A stretch of DNA of 64,000 nucleotides from UBA6170 sp942491385 (GTDB lineage Bacteria > Chloroflexota > Anaerolineae > Anaerolineales > Anaerolineaceae): positions 434,001 through 498,000 of the forward strand of contig CALOAF010000005.1 in the NCBI GenBank assembly GCA_942491385.1. The letters are read 5' to 3'. The notes below the pieces were generated by a model, which worked only from the letters and a program-made list of their open reading frames with translations, made no database searches and was not told the origin of the DNA. Below are positions 54,093 to 62,417 of the stretch, piece after piece. The first letter of the stretch is position 1. Each line of letters starts with the position of its first letter. The translations under genes and the position numbers were made by a program.

Positions 54093-54127
54093 AATCCCCC
54101 GGCTGAATACCACCGCGGGGATTTTTT
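54093..54127 (+). terminator. Terminator/attenuator in the RNase J leader
   Basis: AATCCCC plus CGG (54093-54102) pairs with CCG and GGGGATT (54113-54123, one bulge), then six T. It lies downstream of the 53979 promoter and 85 bases before the RNase J gene, so it would end a short RNA of about 115 bases or attenuate rnj. Confidence 0.75.
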
Positions 54128-54211
54128 ATTCTCACCATAAATTGACCTATACACAGAATAAACTGTGATGAAATATAGAACTTTACAAATAGAAAAGGAA
54201 ATTTTACAACA

Positions 54212-55855
54212 ATGAATTCTTTACCATTACGAATCATTCCCCTGGGAGGTATGGGGGAAGTGGGCCGTAACATGATGGTCTATGAATACAATCAGGAGAT
54301 CTTGATTGTCGACACAGGCTTAATGTTCCCCGAAAATGACATGCTGGGCATAGACTATATCATCCCAGATATCTCATATCTCAAAGACAAAAAGGATTGG
54401 GTCAAAGGGATCTTCATTACCCATGGGCATGAAGACCATACCGGAGCCATCCGACATATATTAAATGAAATTCAGGCACCGATTTATGCCACCCCACTCA
54501 CAACCGGTTTACTAGAAAACAAACTGGCACGTGGCGGCATGTTAGACCGTGCAGATATTCATACCATCAAAGCTGGCGACATCGTTCAGGTTGGCAGTTA
54601 TTTTAGCGTTGAAACTTACCATGTTTGCCACTCCATACCGGATGGCATTGGTCTGGGAATACAAACGCCAGTGGGTCTGATCGTACACTCAGGTGATTAT
54701 AAGTTTGATCACACCCCGGTGGATGGTTGGCCCAGTGATTATGCCAAATTGGCTGAATTCTCAGAACGTGGCGTTTTGGCTTTATTTGCTGATTCCACCA
54801 ACGCAGAACGAGCTGGTTGGACCCCTTCTGAGCAGGTCATCGATAGCGCATTCGACAAACTCTTTCGGGAAGCAAAAGAACGCATCATCATTGCTAGCTT
54901 CGCTTCCTTGATTTCCCGTATGCAGCAGGTAGCCAATACCGCTGAACGCTATGGCAGAAAAGTTGCCTTTGCTGGCACCAGCATGGTCGATAACGCGAAA
55001 ATTGCCCGTAAATTGGGTTATCTTAATATCAAAGATGAATGGGTCGTCCCGATTGAACAGGCATTAAATATGCCTAAGTCCAAAGTTGTGATCATGTGCA
55101 CTGGTTCGCAGGGTGAACCTACGTCCATCCTTGGCCGCCTGGCGGTTGGAAAAAACCGTCAGTTTGACGTCATCCCGGGTGATACCATTGTGCTCTCCTC
55201 TCATCCCATTCCGGGCAATGAAGAGAGTGTCAGCCGCACCATCAATAAGCTCTTTGAACGCGGAGCGAATGTGATTTATGAAGCTATCGCTGCTGTGCAC
55301 GTTTCCGGGCATGCCAGCCAGGAAGAGATGAAGCTACTTTTACATCTCACCAAACCAAAATTCTTCATTCCCATCCATGGTGAATTACGCCACCTTAAAC
55401 AACATGCGCTAATCGCCCAGGAAGTCGGAATTCCGGCAGAGAATATTGAAGTCATTCTGAATGGGCAGGTCATCGAATTATCCCCACACCGTTTGAAACG
55501 CAGCAATAATGTGCCCTCCAGTTACGTCTTCGTGGATGGATCAAATGTTGGCGATATCAGCCATGACATTATGCGCGAACGCGAGATGATGTCACAGGAA
55601 GGCGTGGTATCGATTAACCTGACAATCAACAAAGATGGTGATATCGTGGGAACTCCGCACATTGTCACCAGCGGCTTTCTGATGTCACAGGATGAGGAAG
55701 AGTTCAAGTCCTTAGCACGCACAAAAATCGAGGATGCTGTCCTTTATGCCAACGGCCATTTGCAAAAAGATGTTGAAAAAGCTGTTCGCAATGTGATTTA
55801 TTCTGAAACCCGCCGTAAACCATTGGTGGTAGTTTCAGTCAACGATCTGGCATAA
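54212..55855 (+). CDS. rnj: Ribonuclease J
   Basis: A 547-residue beta-CASP metallo-beta-lactamase nuclease with 5'-to-3' exo- and endoribonuclease activity, central to mRNA decay where RNase E is absent. It starts with the family motif LGGMGEVGRNM. The metal site is THGHEDHTGAI (HxHxDH, residues about 72-80). Beta-CASP motifs ADSTNAE, CTGSQGEP and SGHASQEE follow. Motif C appears in FIPIHGELRH. The C-terminal domain is complete. AAAGGAAA precedes the ATG. The upstream leader carries a terminator-like hairpin that may attenuate it. Confidence 0.95.
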   Translation: MNSLPLRIIPLGGMGEVGRNMMVYEYNQEILIVDTGLMFPENDMLGIDYIIPDISYLKDKKDWVKGIFITHGHEDHTGAIRHILNEIQAPIYATPLTTGLLENKLARGGMLDRADIHTIKAGDIVQVGSYFSVETYHVCHSIPDGIGLGIQTPVGLIVHSGDYKFDHTPVDGWPSDYAKLAEFSERGVLALFADSTNAERAGWTPSEQVIDSAFDKLFREAKERIIIASFASLISRMQQVANTAERYGRKVAFAGTSMVDNAKIARKLGYLNIKDEWVVPIEQALNMPKSKVVIMCTGSQGEPTSILGRLAVGKNRQFDVIPGDTIVLSSHPIPGNEESVSRTINKLFERGANVIYEAIAAVHVSGHASQEEMKLLLHLTKPKFFIPIHGELRHLKQHALIAQEVGIPAENIEVILNGQVIELSPHRLKRSNNVPSSYVFVDGSNVGDISHDIMREREMMSQEGVVSINLTINKDGDIVGTPHIVTSGFLMSQDEEEFKSLARTKIEDAVLYANGHLQKDVEKAVRNVIYSETRRKPLVVVSVNDLA

Positions 55856-55928
55856 AAAATTGAAATAGTGAAGCAACGGGAAGTAAACCATTGAATGCAA
55901 TTATTTTTTGATAGAATTAATTGGATAA

Positions 55929-56423
55929 ATGATGATGAGGAATGAATTGTTATTCCAAATTATTCCCGTGCTTCTTCTCATTCCGGGATTCTGGCTTGGT
56001 TGGAAAATCTTGCCACTGCTCGTAAATTGGTTTCAGAAAAATCCTAATTACCCCATCCAGCTTCAACCTGCCCACAAAATCCTCTTGTGGTTAACGGTTG
56101 GTGGTCTTTTTTCAAACACCCTGAATTTTTTGTATGGCTTTTTCTATTCATCGGTAAACATGCTGATCACCCCGGGTTGGTGTTTCACACAACCTGATTT
56201 TATGACCAGAGTCGGAAAAATATCCAGTTGCCTGCATGTTCTGCTTTTGGTAATATTATTTCTAATCATATTCGCATTTGTCTTCAAGATTTGTTTTGCT
56301 TTTATTCGTAATCAAACAACAAAAATCAATAAATTAATTGTAATTATCTTGGTGCTGACCATTGCCCAGACAATTTTTCAGGTGGTTCAACTTCTTTTCA
56401 CTCAACTGTTAAGCTTCAGATAA
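55929..56423 (+). CDS. Four-helix membrane protein of unknown function
   Basis: A 164-residue protein with four hydrophobic stretches (about 6-27, 50-74, 98-123, 138-160) and little soluble domain. No family motif is seen. Several in-frame ATGs open the frame (55929, 55932, 55935); the exact start is uncertain, and no good ribosome site separates them. It is a single gene between RNase J and the zinc-ribbon protein. Confidence 0.5.
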   Translation: MMMRNELLFQIIPVLLLIPGFWLGWKILPLLVNWFQKNPNYPIQLQPAHKILLWLTVGGLFSNTLNFLYGFFYSSVNMLITPGWCFTQPDFMTRVGKISSCLHVLLLVILFLIIFAFVFKICFAFIRNQTTKINKLIVIILVLTIAQTIFQVVQLLFTQLLSFR

Positions 56424-56470
56424 AGTTCCTTTCAGGTTATTTAGCCGCATTGTTGAGATTTTATGATGAT

Positions 56471-56490
56471 TGGGTGATTCCCTCACCTTG
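56471..56490 (+). repeat. Second copy of the TGGGTG-N4-CCTCACCTTG motif
   Basis: TGGGTG, four variable bases, CCTCACCTTG. It is identical in length and at 16 of 20 positions to 33041-33060. The GGTG/CACC parts can form a hairpin. The first copy lies inside a 15-bp inverted repeat; here the flanks pair only partly. Confidence 0.6.
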
Positions 56491-56508
56491 ATCTGATTAA
56501 CCATTCAT

Positions 56509-56535
56509 TTGACATTTATGTACAATTAATATAAC
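56509..56535 (+). promoter_or_regulatory. Promoter of the zinc-ribbon/SH3-like gene
   Basis: TTGACA (56509-56514) and TATAAC (56530-56535) with a short 15-base spacer. Confidence 0.5.
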
Positions 56536-56619
56536 CTTTCAAAAGAAGAATTGGTTCATTTCAATAATTTGATCTTTTTTGATGTAACAAAGAATCCTTA
56601 ATCGTTGGAGGGGCACAAG

Positions 56620-57288
56620 ATGAATCCATTGGTTCGTTGTCCACACTGTGGTCATTATCATCAAGCTACACTCGAATACTGCCCGGATACCGGTTTGCCA
56701 ATCTATATAACTACCAAACCCGAACCGCAAAAAGATGACAATAAACTCCTGATCGGTCTGGCAATTGCTGCAGGTATTTTAGCCCTGGTTGCCTGTATTC
56801 TTTTATCCATTTTTGTTCTCCCCCGTTTTTTGAGTGGCAATTTTTCTCCGGGTGAACAGGCATCTGTTATTGTGCCATCTCTGACGTTGGCACCCCTGGA
56901 GACCCGTTTTGCAGAAAACAATACACCCATTCCCACCGCAACCGAAGAACCCGTGGTGGCTGCCACATCCACGCCAGAACCTTTTCCCTCTGCAACCCCA
57001 TCTATCTGGGATGCCTGCCCTGGCTATGATTACCTTTCGCAATTGCGGACGGGCATGCAGGCGCAAATCGCCCTCGATCCCCCCCTGCCAAATCGTGTAC
57101 GAGAAAGCCCATCCACTGCTGCCAGTATTGCAGGCTATATTGACCCGGGCGGCATAGTGGAAATTCTGGAAGGTCCTGCCTGTGAAGAAGGCTGGATCTG
57201 GTGGAAGGTGCGCGAAGTAGAAACCAATCTGGAAGGCTGGACAGCCGAAGGCGATATTAACGGATATTGGGTCATCCCCATTCCATAA
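56620..57288 (+). CDS. Membrane protein with zinc ribbon and C-terminal SH3-like domain
   Basis: A 222-residue protein. The N-terminus has a zinc-ribbon-like pair (CPHCGHYHQ and, later, YCPDTG). One membrane helix (about 45-70) follows, then a Thr/Pro/Glu-rich linker (about 80-130). The C-terminal part (about 145-215) resembles a bacterial SH3b domain (RVRESPSTAASIAGYIDPGG and WWKVREVETNLEGWTAEGDI), used to bind cell-wall material. GGAGGGG precedes ATG 56620. The inside zinc ribbon and outside SH3 fit a membrane-spanning sensor, which is inference. Confidence 0.75.
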   Translation: MNPLVRCPHCGHYHQATLEYCPDTGLPIYITTKPEPQKDDNKLLIGLAIAAGILALVACILLSIFVLPRFLSGNFSPGEQASVIVPSLTLAPLETRFAENNTPIPTATEEPVVAATSTPEPFPSATPSIWDACPGYDYLSQLRTGMQAQIALDPPLPNRVRESPSTAASIAGYIDPGGIVEILEGPACEEGWIWWKVREVETNLEGWTAEGDINGYWVIPIP

Positions 57289-57306
57289 TTAAGAGTTTTG
57301 CGGAAA

Positions 57307-58242
57307 ATGGTTAATTTTTTAGTTTCGGGATTGATCAACATTGAAACAACTTTAAAAGTTGATCAGTTCCCGCTGGAATATTTCCCCGTCACCTATCCAT
57401 TTCATGGCATACAAAGCACAATTTCTGGTGTGGGTTTTAACCTAGCCAAAGCACTCACAATTTTGGGGAATCATGTACATTTGTTATCCCTAATCGGCAC
57501 AGATTTTTACGAAGCAATTATTCGCAAAGAATGTTCCGAAATAAAAATCAATGATCAATATCTGCTTGCGGTTCTGCCGCAAACAACGCAATCAGTCATC
57601 CTATATGATAAAAATGGCCGCCGGCAGATCCATACCGATCTGAAGGATATCCAGGAACAACAATATCCAATGGAATGTTTTGAGCAGGCTGCAATGGGAT
57701 GTGATTTGTGCATCTTATGCAACATCAATTTCAATCGTCACCTGCTGGAGATGGCCGCTTCGCTTAATAAAATGATCGCTACGGATGTGCATGCCATTCA
57801 AAATCTGGAGGATCCCTACAACCGTGATTTCATGGCAGCTGCAGATATCCTCTTTCTCAGTCACGAAAATCTGACAATCCCACCACAGGCGTTTATTCAA
57901 TCGATTTGGGATCGCTATCAGAATCAGATCATTGTGATCGGGTTGGGTGAGCGTGGAGCCATGCTAGGGCTCATCGAAACCCAATGGATCCTTCAAATTC
58001 CAGCGCTGCAGATTCGACCAATTCTGAATACCGTCGGTGCAGGCGATGCACTCTTCTCAGCTTTCCTGAGCTCCTATCAATCCACCAATGATCCAATTCT
58101 GTCACTTCAAAAAGCGATCTTATTCGCATCTCATAAGATTGGCAGCAATGGTGCCGCACAAGGCTTCATCGATGAACCAGCGTTGTCCCATCTCTATCAG
58201 CAGCATCAGCACCTTTTGTCTCCCCAAAAAATCCATTCTTAA
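57307..58242 (+). CDS. PfkB-family carbohydrate kinase
   Basis: A 311-residue sugar or nucleoside kinase of the ribokinase/PfkB family. The C-terminal signature NTVGAGDALFSAFLS contains the catalytic Asp. The N-terminal GLINIETTLKV and SGVGFNLAKAL stretch corresponds to the substrate-binding glycine motif. The exact sugar cannot be inferred. ATG 57307 follows a weak GCGGAAA and lies 18 bases after the zinc-ribbon gene stop. An alternative TTG 57298 adds three residues. Confidence 0.85.
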   Translation: MVNFLVSGLINIETTLKVDQFPLEYFPVTYPFHGIQSTISGVGFNLAKALTILGNHVHLLSLIGTDFYEAIIRKECSEIKINDQYLLAVLPQTTQSVILYDKNGRRQIHTDLKDIQEQQYPMECFEQAAMGCDLCILCNINFNRHLLEMAASLNKMIATDVHAIQNLEDPYNRDFMAAADILFLSHENLTIPPQAFIQSIWDRYQNQIIVIGLGERGAMLGLIETQWILQIPALQIRPILNTVGAGDALFSAFLSSYQSTNDPILSLQKAILFASHKIGSNGAAQGFIDEPALSHLYQQHQHLLSPQKIHS

Positions 58243-58302
58243 TCACATTTGTATTACAATAAATTTAACCGCGACTTTTTATCATACGACAAGGAGATGA
58301 AC

Positions 58303-59073
58303 ATGGAAACTCCCTCTTTAATGAATTTCAAGAATCTGTTGGCATATCCCTTTAAAGACCAAAAATCTGGCACAAAAATCCTGATCGGAAGTCTGCTGAT
58401 ATTTTCATCGGCCATCATCCCGATCCTGCCAGCATTGATTGTGCTAGGTTATATCATGCAGATTGCTAAACAAATCATCGACGGAGATGGGCAGCTCAGC
58501 CTGCCAGATTGGCAGCCATGGGGCGAGTACCTGAAAGATGGCTTCAAGTGGTTTGTTGTCCTGCTCATCGCCTCCCTCCCATTAATCCTCATCTTTTCCG
58601 CTGGTTATTTGATTTATATGGTCAGCTTTGTTGGATTGGTTGCCCTGGAAGAATCCGCCAATCCCTCCTTCTGGTCCTTTCTCTTACCTTTTTTCGGCAT
58701 CGGCGCACTTTTCGTGTCAATATTTATTGGCATCATCCTGTCATTGGTGGAATTTTTATTCCTCCCGGCTGGTTTGATGCATATTGTTCATACCGGGAAG
58801 TTGTCATCTATTTTTAAGCTAAGACAATGGTGGCCAGTGATGAAAAAGAATTTCCTGGGTTTTCTGGTGGCCATGATCTTTTTCTTTGGTTTTTATTACT
58901 TCCTGATGATGGCATTCTCTGCTCTGTACATGTCCATTTTATTATGTTTTTTAATTCCTTTAGCCCTGGCTCCATTGACTTTTCTAATGGGCTTATGGAC
59001 TATCCCCTTGTTTGCAGAGGCCTATCGGGCAGTAAAACCGGACGCGTTGGAAGTGCTAGAAACCGAAGAGTGA
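58303..59073 (+). CDS. DUF4013-like membrane protein
   Basis: A 256-residue protein of the DUF4013 type, with about six hydrophobic segments. The short conserved stretch PDWQPWGEYLKDG after the second helix is typical of the family. No activity is known. AAGGAG is directly upstream, supporting ATG 58303 over ATG 58297, which falls too close to the ribosome site. The GNAT gene follows after 10 bases, which suggests co-transcription. Confidence 0.8.
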   Translation: METPSLMNFKNLLAYPFKDQKSGTKILIGSLLIFSSAIIPILPALIVLGYIMQIAKQIIDGDGQLSLPDWQPWGEYLKDGFKWFVVLLIASLPLILIFSAGYLIYMVSFVGLVALEESANPSFWSFLLPFFGIGALFVSIFIGIILSLVEFLFLPAGLMHIVHTGKLSSIFKLRQWWPVMKKNFLGFLVAMIFFFGFYYFLMMAFSALYMSILLCFLIPLALAPLTFLMGLWTIPLFAEAYRAVKPDALEVLETEE

Positions 59074-59083
59074 GACCCACAAG

Positions 59084-59524
59084 ATGCTCAATATTCGCGT
59101 GATGGAGATGGCAGATTACCCTGAATTGATCGATCTCTGGAAGGAAACAGAGAATATTGGCTTAAGTGAAGCTGATTCCCCAGAAAAATTGGATGTCTTT
59201 CTCCAGCGTAATCCCGGGTTGAATTTTGTGATGCTGGATAATAGTAAATTAATTGGCGCTGTTCTGGGCGGTCACGATGGTCGACGTGGGGCTATTTATC
59301 ACCTGTCAGTCCACCATGAATATCGCCATAAGGGGTATGGAAGAGGCTTGGTTAAAGAATGCCTGGCAGCCTTCGCCGCTGATGGTATTGAACGCTGCCA
59401 CATCCATGTCTATGCGGACAATCAATCTGGTTTGGAATTCTGGCAGAAAAATGGTTGGTTTACACGTCCTGAACTAGTATTGCTATCCAAAGATATCAGT
59501 TCCCCGGTTCAAATCAGTCGGTAG
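59084..59524 (+). CDS. GNAT-family N-acetyltransferase
   Basis: A 146-residue GCN5-type acetyltransferase. The acetyl-CoA-binding P-loop is present in HHEYRHKGYGRGLVKECL (Q/RxxGxG/A form), preceded by the strand GAIYHLSV. The C-terminal VYADNQSGLEFWQKNGW is also typical of RimI-like members. The substrate is unknown. It starts 10 bases after the DUF4013 gene and ends 6 bases before the convergent phosphatidyltransferase. Confidence 0.9.
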   Translation: MLNIRVMEMADYPELIDLWKETENIGLSEADSPEKLDVFLQRNPGLNFVMLDNSKLIGAVLGGHDGRRGAIYHLSVHHEYRHKGYGRGLVKECLAAFAADGIERCHIHVYADNQSGLEFWQKNGWFTRPELVLLSKDISSPVQISR

Positions 59525-59530
59525 TACCAA

Positions 59531-60217
59531 TTATTTTCGTCTGGTTTTAGCATCTTCCAGGGCTAATTGCCTGGATGTTATATACGTCATACCCAGATAA
59601 ATACTAAATAGCAGAACTGCCAGGCCTAGAATCACAAAATCATATACGGTAAAGATTCCAAATCTCGTGGTTACAAAGTTGTTTCCGAGGAAAAATACCA
59701 GAATGTTTGTGATGATTAAAATAAGCCTTACTTCCGTGGGTCCCAGACCAATGTAGGAGATCCGGAATTCACTTTTCACATAGGTGGTGATGTAAACCAG
59801 ATTTCCCATTAATAGATATCCAACCAGGGCGATCATTGCAATTCTGAAATCGACATAGGGTGAAAAGGCAATCCCAAACATGACTAGCACTTCCCCCATG
59901 CCATCAATCGCATGATCCAGAAAAAAACCATATCTCGGTCGCTCAATCTTACGATGGCGCGCTAGTGTCCCATCCAGACTATCACCAAACCAGTTGATGA
60001 CCAATCCCAAACTTGCCAACCATAAAAATCCGGGGTTTTGACGGGTAAGCAGATAGCTGACTGCAATCAAAATCGTCCCTAAAAATCCCAATATCGTCAG
60101 TTTATCTGGTGTTACCCAACCAGGCATTTTTTTGGCTAACCAGGCTAAAGCCGGTCGCTCTAACGGCCCCAGTAATATTTTATTCACCCGCGTATGTTGC
60201 TGATCTTTTTCGGTCAT
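59531..60217 (-). CDS. CDP-alcohol phosphatidyltransferase
   Basis: A 228-residue membrane enzyme that joins a CDP-lipid (usually CDP-diacylglycerol) to an alcohol. The catalytic motif DGx2ARx8Gx3Dx3D is complete in DSLDGTLARHRKIERPRYGF followed by FLDHAIDGMGE. About six membrane helices follow. The product could be phosphatidylinositol phosphate, phosphatidylglycerol phosphate or an archaetidyl-like lipid; motif alone does not decide. ATG 60217 overlaps the acyltransferase stop as ATGA, so the two lipid genes are coupled. An open frame from 60271 would extend into the upstream gene. Confidence 0.88.
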   Translation of the reverse strand: MTEKDQQHTRVNKILLGPLERPALAWLAKKMPGWVTPDKLTILGFLGTILIAVSYLLTRQNPGFLWLASLGLVINWFGDSLDGTLARHRKIERPRYGFFLDHAIDGMGEVLVMFGIAFSPYVDFRIAMIALVGYLLMGNLVYITTYVKSEFRISYIGLGPTEVRLILIITNILVFFLGNNFVTTRFGIFTVYDFVILGLAVLLFSIYLGMTYITSRQLALEDAKTRRK

Positions 60218-61137
60218 TGTATCGCTCCTCCAACAGAAATTTCTGGCCATACCGGATAAAACATTGCCCATTGTTCCGGCGCGCTTTTTATATATTCTTC
60301 TGCAACTGATAAAACCCGTTCCGTATTCTCCAGTAATTCTACTTCACGATCGGGATGTTTGTGTAATTCAATTAATTCTGACGCATGCAGGATATAACGT
60401 TGATCAGGTTGACGGATACAAGCCAGTAACATCACCGGTGTTTCCGTACGAATCGCCATTTGAATTGTTGTGACCGGAAGATCACTTGGATGCTCAAAAA
60501 ATTTCGGATGATATTGTCCACCCTGCCAGGGGCGGTCAACGCCTGTAATGACAGTTCCTCCACCACGTAAATGGCGGGTGGCTTGTTGAAATGATTCCAT
60601 TGTCAATGGTTCTACTTGCAGGCCGGCTTGCCTGCGCAAATCATTGTGCCATTGGTAGCCTGGATTTGGATTGGGATAAGCCAAAACCAATGGTCGCGCC
60701 CCTTGCAAAGCAATTGCATAACCTGACAGGTCAAAAGCACCCATATGTAAAATTAATCCCAATGTTCTCTCCTTGCCACTTTTTACCCTTTTTATAAAAT
60801 ACTGCAAATTTCCATCAAATTGAATTAAATCGCGAATGCGATCTTCTTTGCGCATACAGTGAAAGTAATCATATAGGCTTAAGCCACTGGAATAGTAAAC
60901 CGCTCTAACACGTTCATCCAATGCTTTGCCAGATAAGGAACCGCCACTGATCACCCATTGATTGCTGCGAACCGCTTTAATTTGTTCGAAATTTTTTCTT
61001 CGGGAAATGATATTGGTCAAAAACTTAACTACCCCCCCGCCAAACCTTGGTGGTAACGTTTCCCCCAGGAGTAAACCAATCTGATTAACGGTTGGTGAAA
61101 ACATAAATTTTTGTGGAGATATTTTTAGCTTTCCCAT
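60214..61137 (-). CDS. Lipid acyltransferase (LpxL/HtrB/PatA-type)
   Basis: A 307-residue membrane-associated acyltransferase. The catalytic H-x4-D motif is in ILHMGAFDLSG, followed by GTVITGVDRPWQGG and a C-terminal APEQWAMFYPVW that is nearly the family signature. LpxL acylates lipid A in Gram-negatives; PatA acylates phosphatidylinositol mannosides in actinobacteria. Because the next gene is a CDP-alcohol phosphatidyltransferase overlapping by 4 bases, as in the actinobacterial pgsA-patA order, a PIM-like or other glycolipid role is plausible. No lipid A genes are visible in the window. Confidence 0.82.
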   Translation of the reverse strand: MGKLKISPQKFMFSPTVNQIGLLLGETLPPRFGGGVVKFLTNIISRRKNFEQIKAVRSNQWVISGGSLSGKALDERVRAVYYSSGLSLYDYFHCMRKEDRIRDLIQFDGNLQYFIKRVKSGKERTLGLILHMGAFDLSGYAIALQGARPLVLAYPNPNPGYQWHNDLRRQAGLQVEPLTMESFQQATRHLRGGGTVITGVDRPWQGGQYHPKFFEHPSDLPVTTIQMAIRTETPVMLLACIRQPDQRYILHASELIELHKHPDREVELLENTERVLSVAEEYIKSAPEQWAMFYPVWPEISVGGAIQ

Positions 61138-61315
61138 AAGTATCCGTGTAATAACCTTACCCTCAGATTATACGTTGAAACAAAAGATTCTAACAAGTTT
61201 AACCATGCTATCCAATAAAAAATGCAACTTCATTCAAAAAAATCCGTATATAGTAGAAAGCAATCACATTGGATTGTATTCTAGTCTAAAATTAATTATG
61301 ATTGGATGTAGAAAC

Positions 61316-61675
61316 ATGAAGAATGAATTTTCATCTTTGACCGAAAAGGAACAGCTGAATAAACGCTTGGAAAATATCGGCTGGGGTCTTTTTCTGATAA
61401 TGCTCGGGGGAATCTGGTTAGTACCTGACCGTTTTCTTCCCGAAGGAACCTGGTTGATCGGCGCAGGCTTGATCCTTATTGGATTAAACATCGTAAGACA
61501 CCTCAACCAGATAAAGATGAGTAGTTTTTCTCTCATCCTGGGTGGCGCAGCATTATTAATTGGAATGTCAGATTTCTTCCGGGTTGACCTTCCATTTTTC
61601 CCCATTCTTCTAATCATTATCGGTGCAAAATTATTAATCCAACCCCTTATAGAAAAACCATCTATTAATCAATAA
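61316..61675 (+). CDS. LiaI/LiaF-like small membrane protein
   Basis: A 119-residue protein with about four hydrophobic segments arranged like the LiaI-LiaF transmembrane region (IGWGLFLIMLGGIWLVPD, then GTWLIGAGLILIGLNI). Such proteins respond to cell-envelope stress. I choose ATG 61316 (MKNEFSSLTEKEQ); the open frame from 61175 runs through AT-rich leader sequence. ATG 61298, 5 bases after a TAAAAT, is an alternative. It ends 10 bases before the next gene, a fuller LiaF-like protein. Confidence 0.7.
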   Translation: MKNEFSSLTEKEQLNKRLENIGWGLFLIMLGGIWLVPDRFLPEGTWLIGAGLILIGLNIVRHLNQIKMSSFSLILGGAALLIGMSDFFRVDLPFFPILLIIIGAKLLIQPLIEKPSINQ

Positions 61676-61685
61676 AGGAGTAAAA

Positions 61686-62366
61686 ATGCGTAGAAATAAT
61701 TTTAATCAGATTTTTTGGGGACTGGTGATTATTGTAGTAGGAGTCCTGTTTTTAGCCCAAAATCTTGGTTTTATCCAGGATTATTCGTTCTGGAGATATT
61801 TACCTGGGTTATTAATTATTCTCGGGCTCTATCAGTTATACGTCAATCGCCTGCGAGCCTGGGCAGGACCATTACTAATCATCCTGGTTGGTACATTTTT
61901 GTTGTTGGCAACGCTGGATGTCATCTCCTGGGGAACATTTGGCTCTATGATCTGGCCGACCATTCTAATTCTGGTGGGTCTCTCGATCATCTTAAATCGG
62001 GGAGGTTCCACCACAAATTTTCAAGCTTCGTCCGGTAATCAGATCAATGTATTTTCTACCTTCAGTGAACAAAAGCGTAAGGTGAACGGTGATTTTAAAA
62101 ACGGAGAGGCTTCTGCAATTTTTGGTTCGTCAAAACTGGACCTGGTAGAGGCAAGTGTTCAGCAACCCCCTGCTTATATTCAAACCACAACCATGTTTGG
62201 CAGTGTCGAGATCTTTGTGCCCGCTGAATGGGATGTGCAGGTCAACACAGTCGCTTTCTTTGGTGAAGGAAGTGATAAACGTCGGAATGCTTCGCCCGGA
62301 AAAGAAACACCTGACCTGATCGTCACTGGCACCGTATTTTTTGGTGCTGTGGAAATCAAATTATAG
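61686..62366 (+). CDS. LiaF-like membrane protein with C-terminal LiaF domain
   Basis: A 226-residue protein: four hydrophobic segments in the first half (about 8-105), then a soluble C-terminal domain (about 120-226) typical of cell wall-active antibiotics response/LiaF proteins (FSTFSEQKRKV, AIFGSSKLDLVEA, TMFGSVEIFVPAEWDV, VFFGAVEIKL). The beta-helix-like repeats of FG-V-I are the hallmark. In Firmicutes LiaF inhibits a LiaSR two-component system; no such system is adjacent here. AAAGGAG precedes the ATG. Confidence 0.85.
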   Translation: MRRNNFNQIFWGLVIIVVGVLFLAQNLGFIQDYSFWRYLPGLLIILGLYQLYVNRLRAWAGPLLIILVGTFLLLATLDVISWGTFGSMIWPTILILVGLSIILNRGGSTTNFQASSGNQINVFSTFSEQKRKVNGDFKNGEASAIFGSSKLDLVEASVQQPPAYIQTTTMFGSVEIFVPAEWDVQVNTVAFFGEGSDKRRNASPGKETPDLIVTGTVFFGAVEIKL

Positions 62367-62378
62367 CCTATTGTATGA

Positions 62379-62417
62379 TGACTGCTATACCTTGAAATCC
62401 AAGTGGTATAGCAGTCA
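62379..62417. terminator. Hairpin between convergent LiaF-like and GTPase genes
   Basis: A 13-bp perfect inverted repeat (62379-62391 with 62405-62417) with an inner TTG/CAA. No T-run follows, so it may be a bidirectional or Rho-type end. Its right arm includes the stop codon of the GTPase gene. Confidence 0.5.

Noticed and set aside
52078..54211. Chromosomal replication origin around dnaA
   Set aside because: Only one clear DnaA box upstream and a weak one near 54148 downstream; no cluster, and dnaN is not adjacent. A skew plot of the whole chromosome would be needed.
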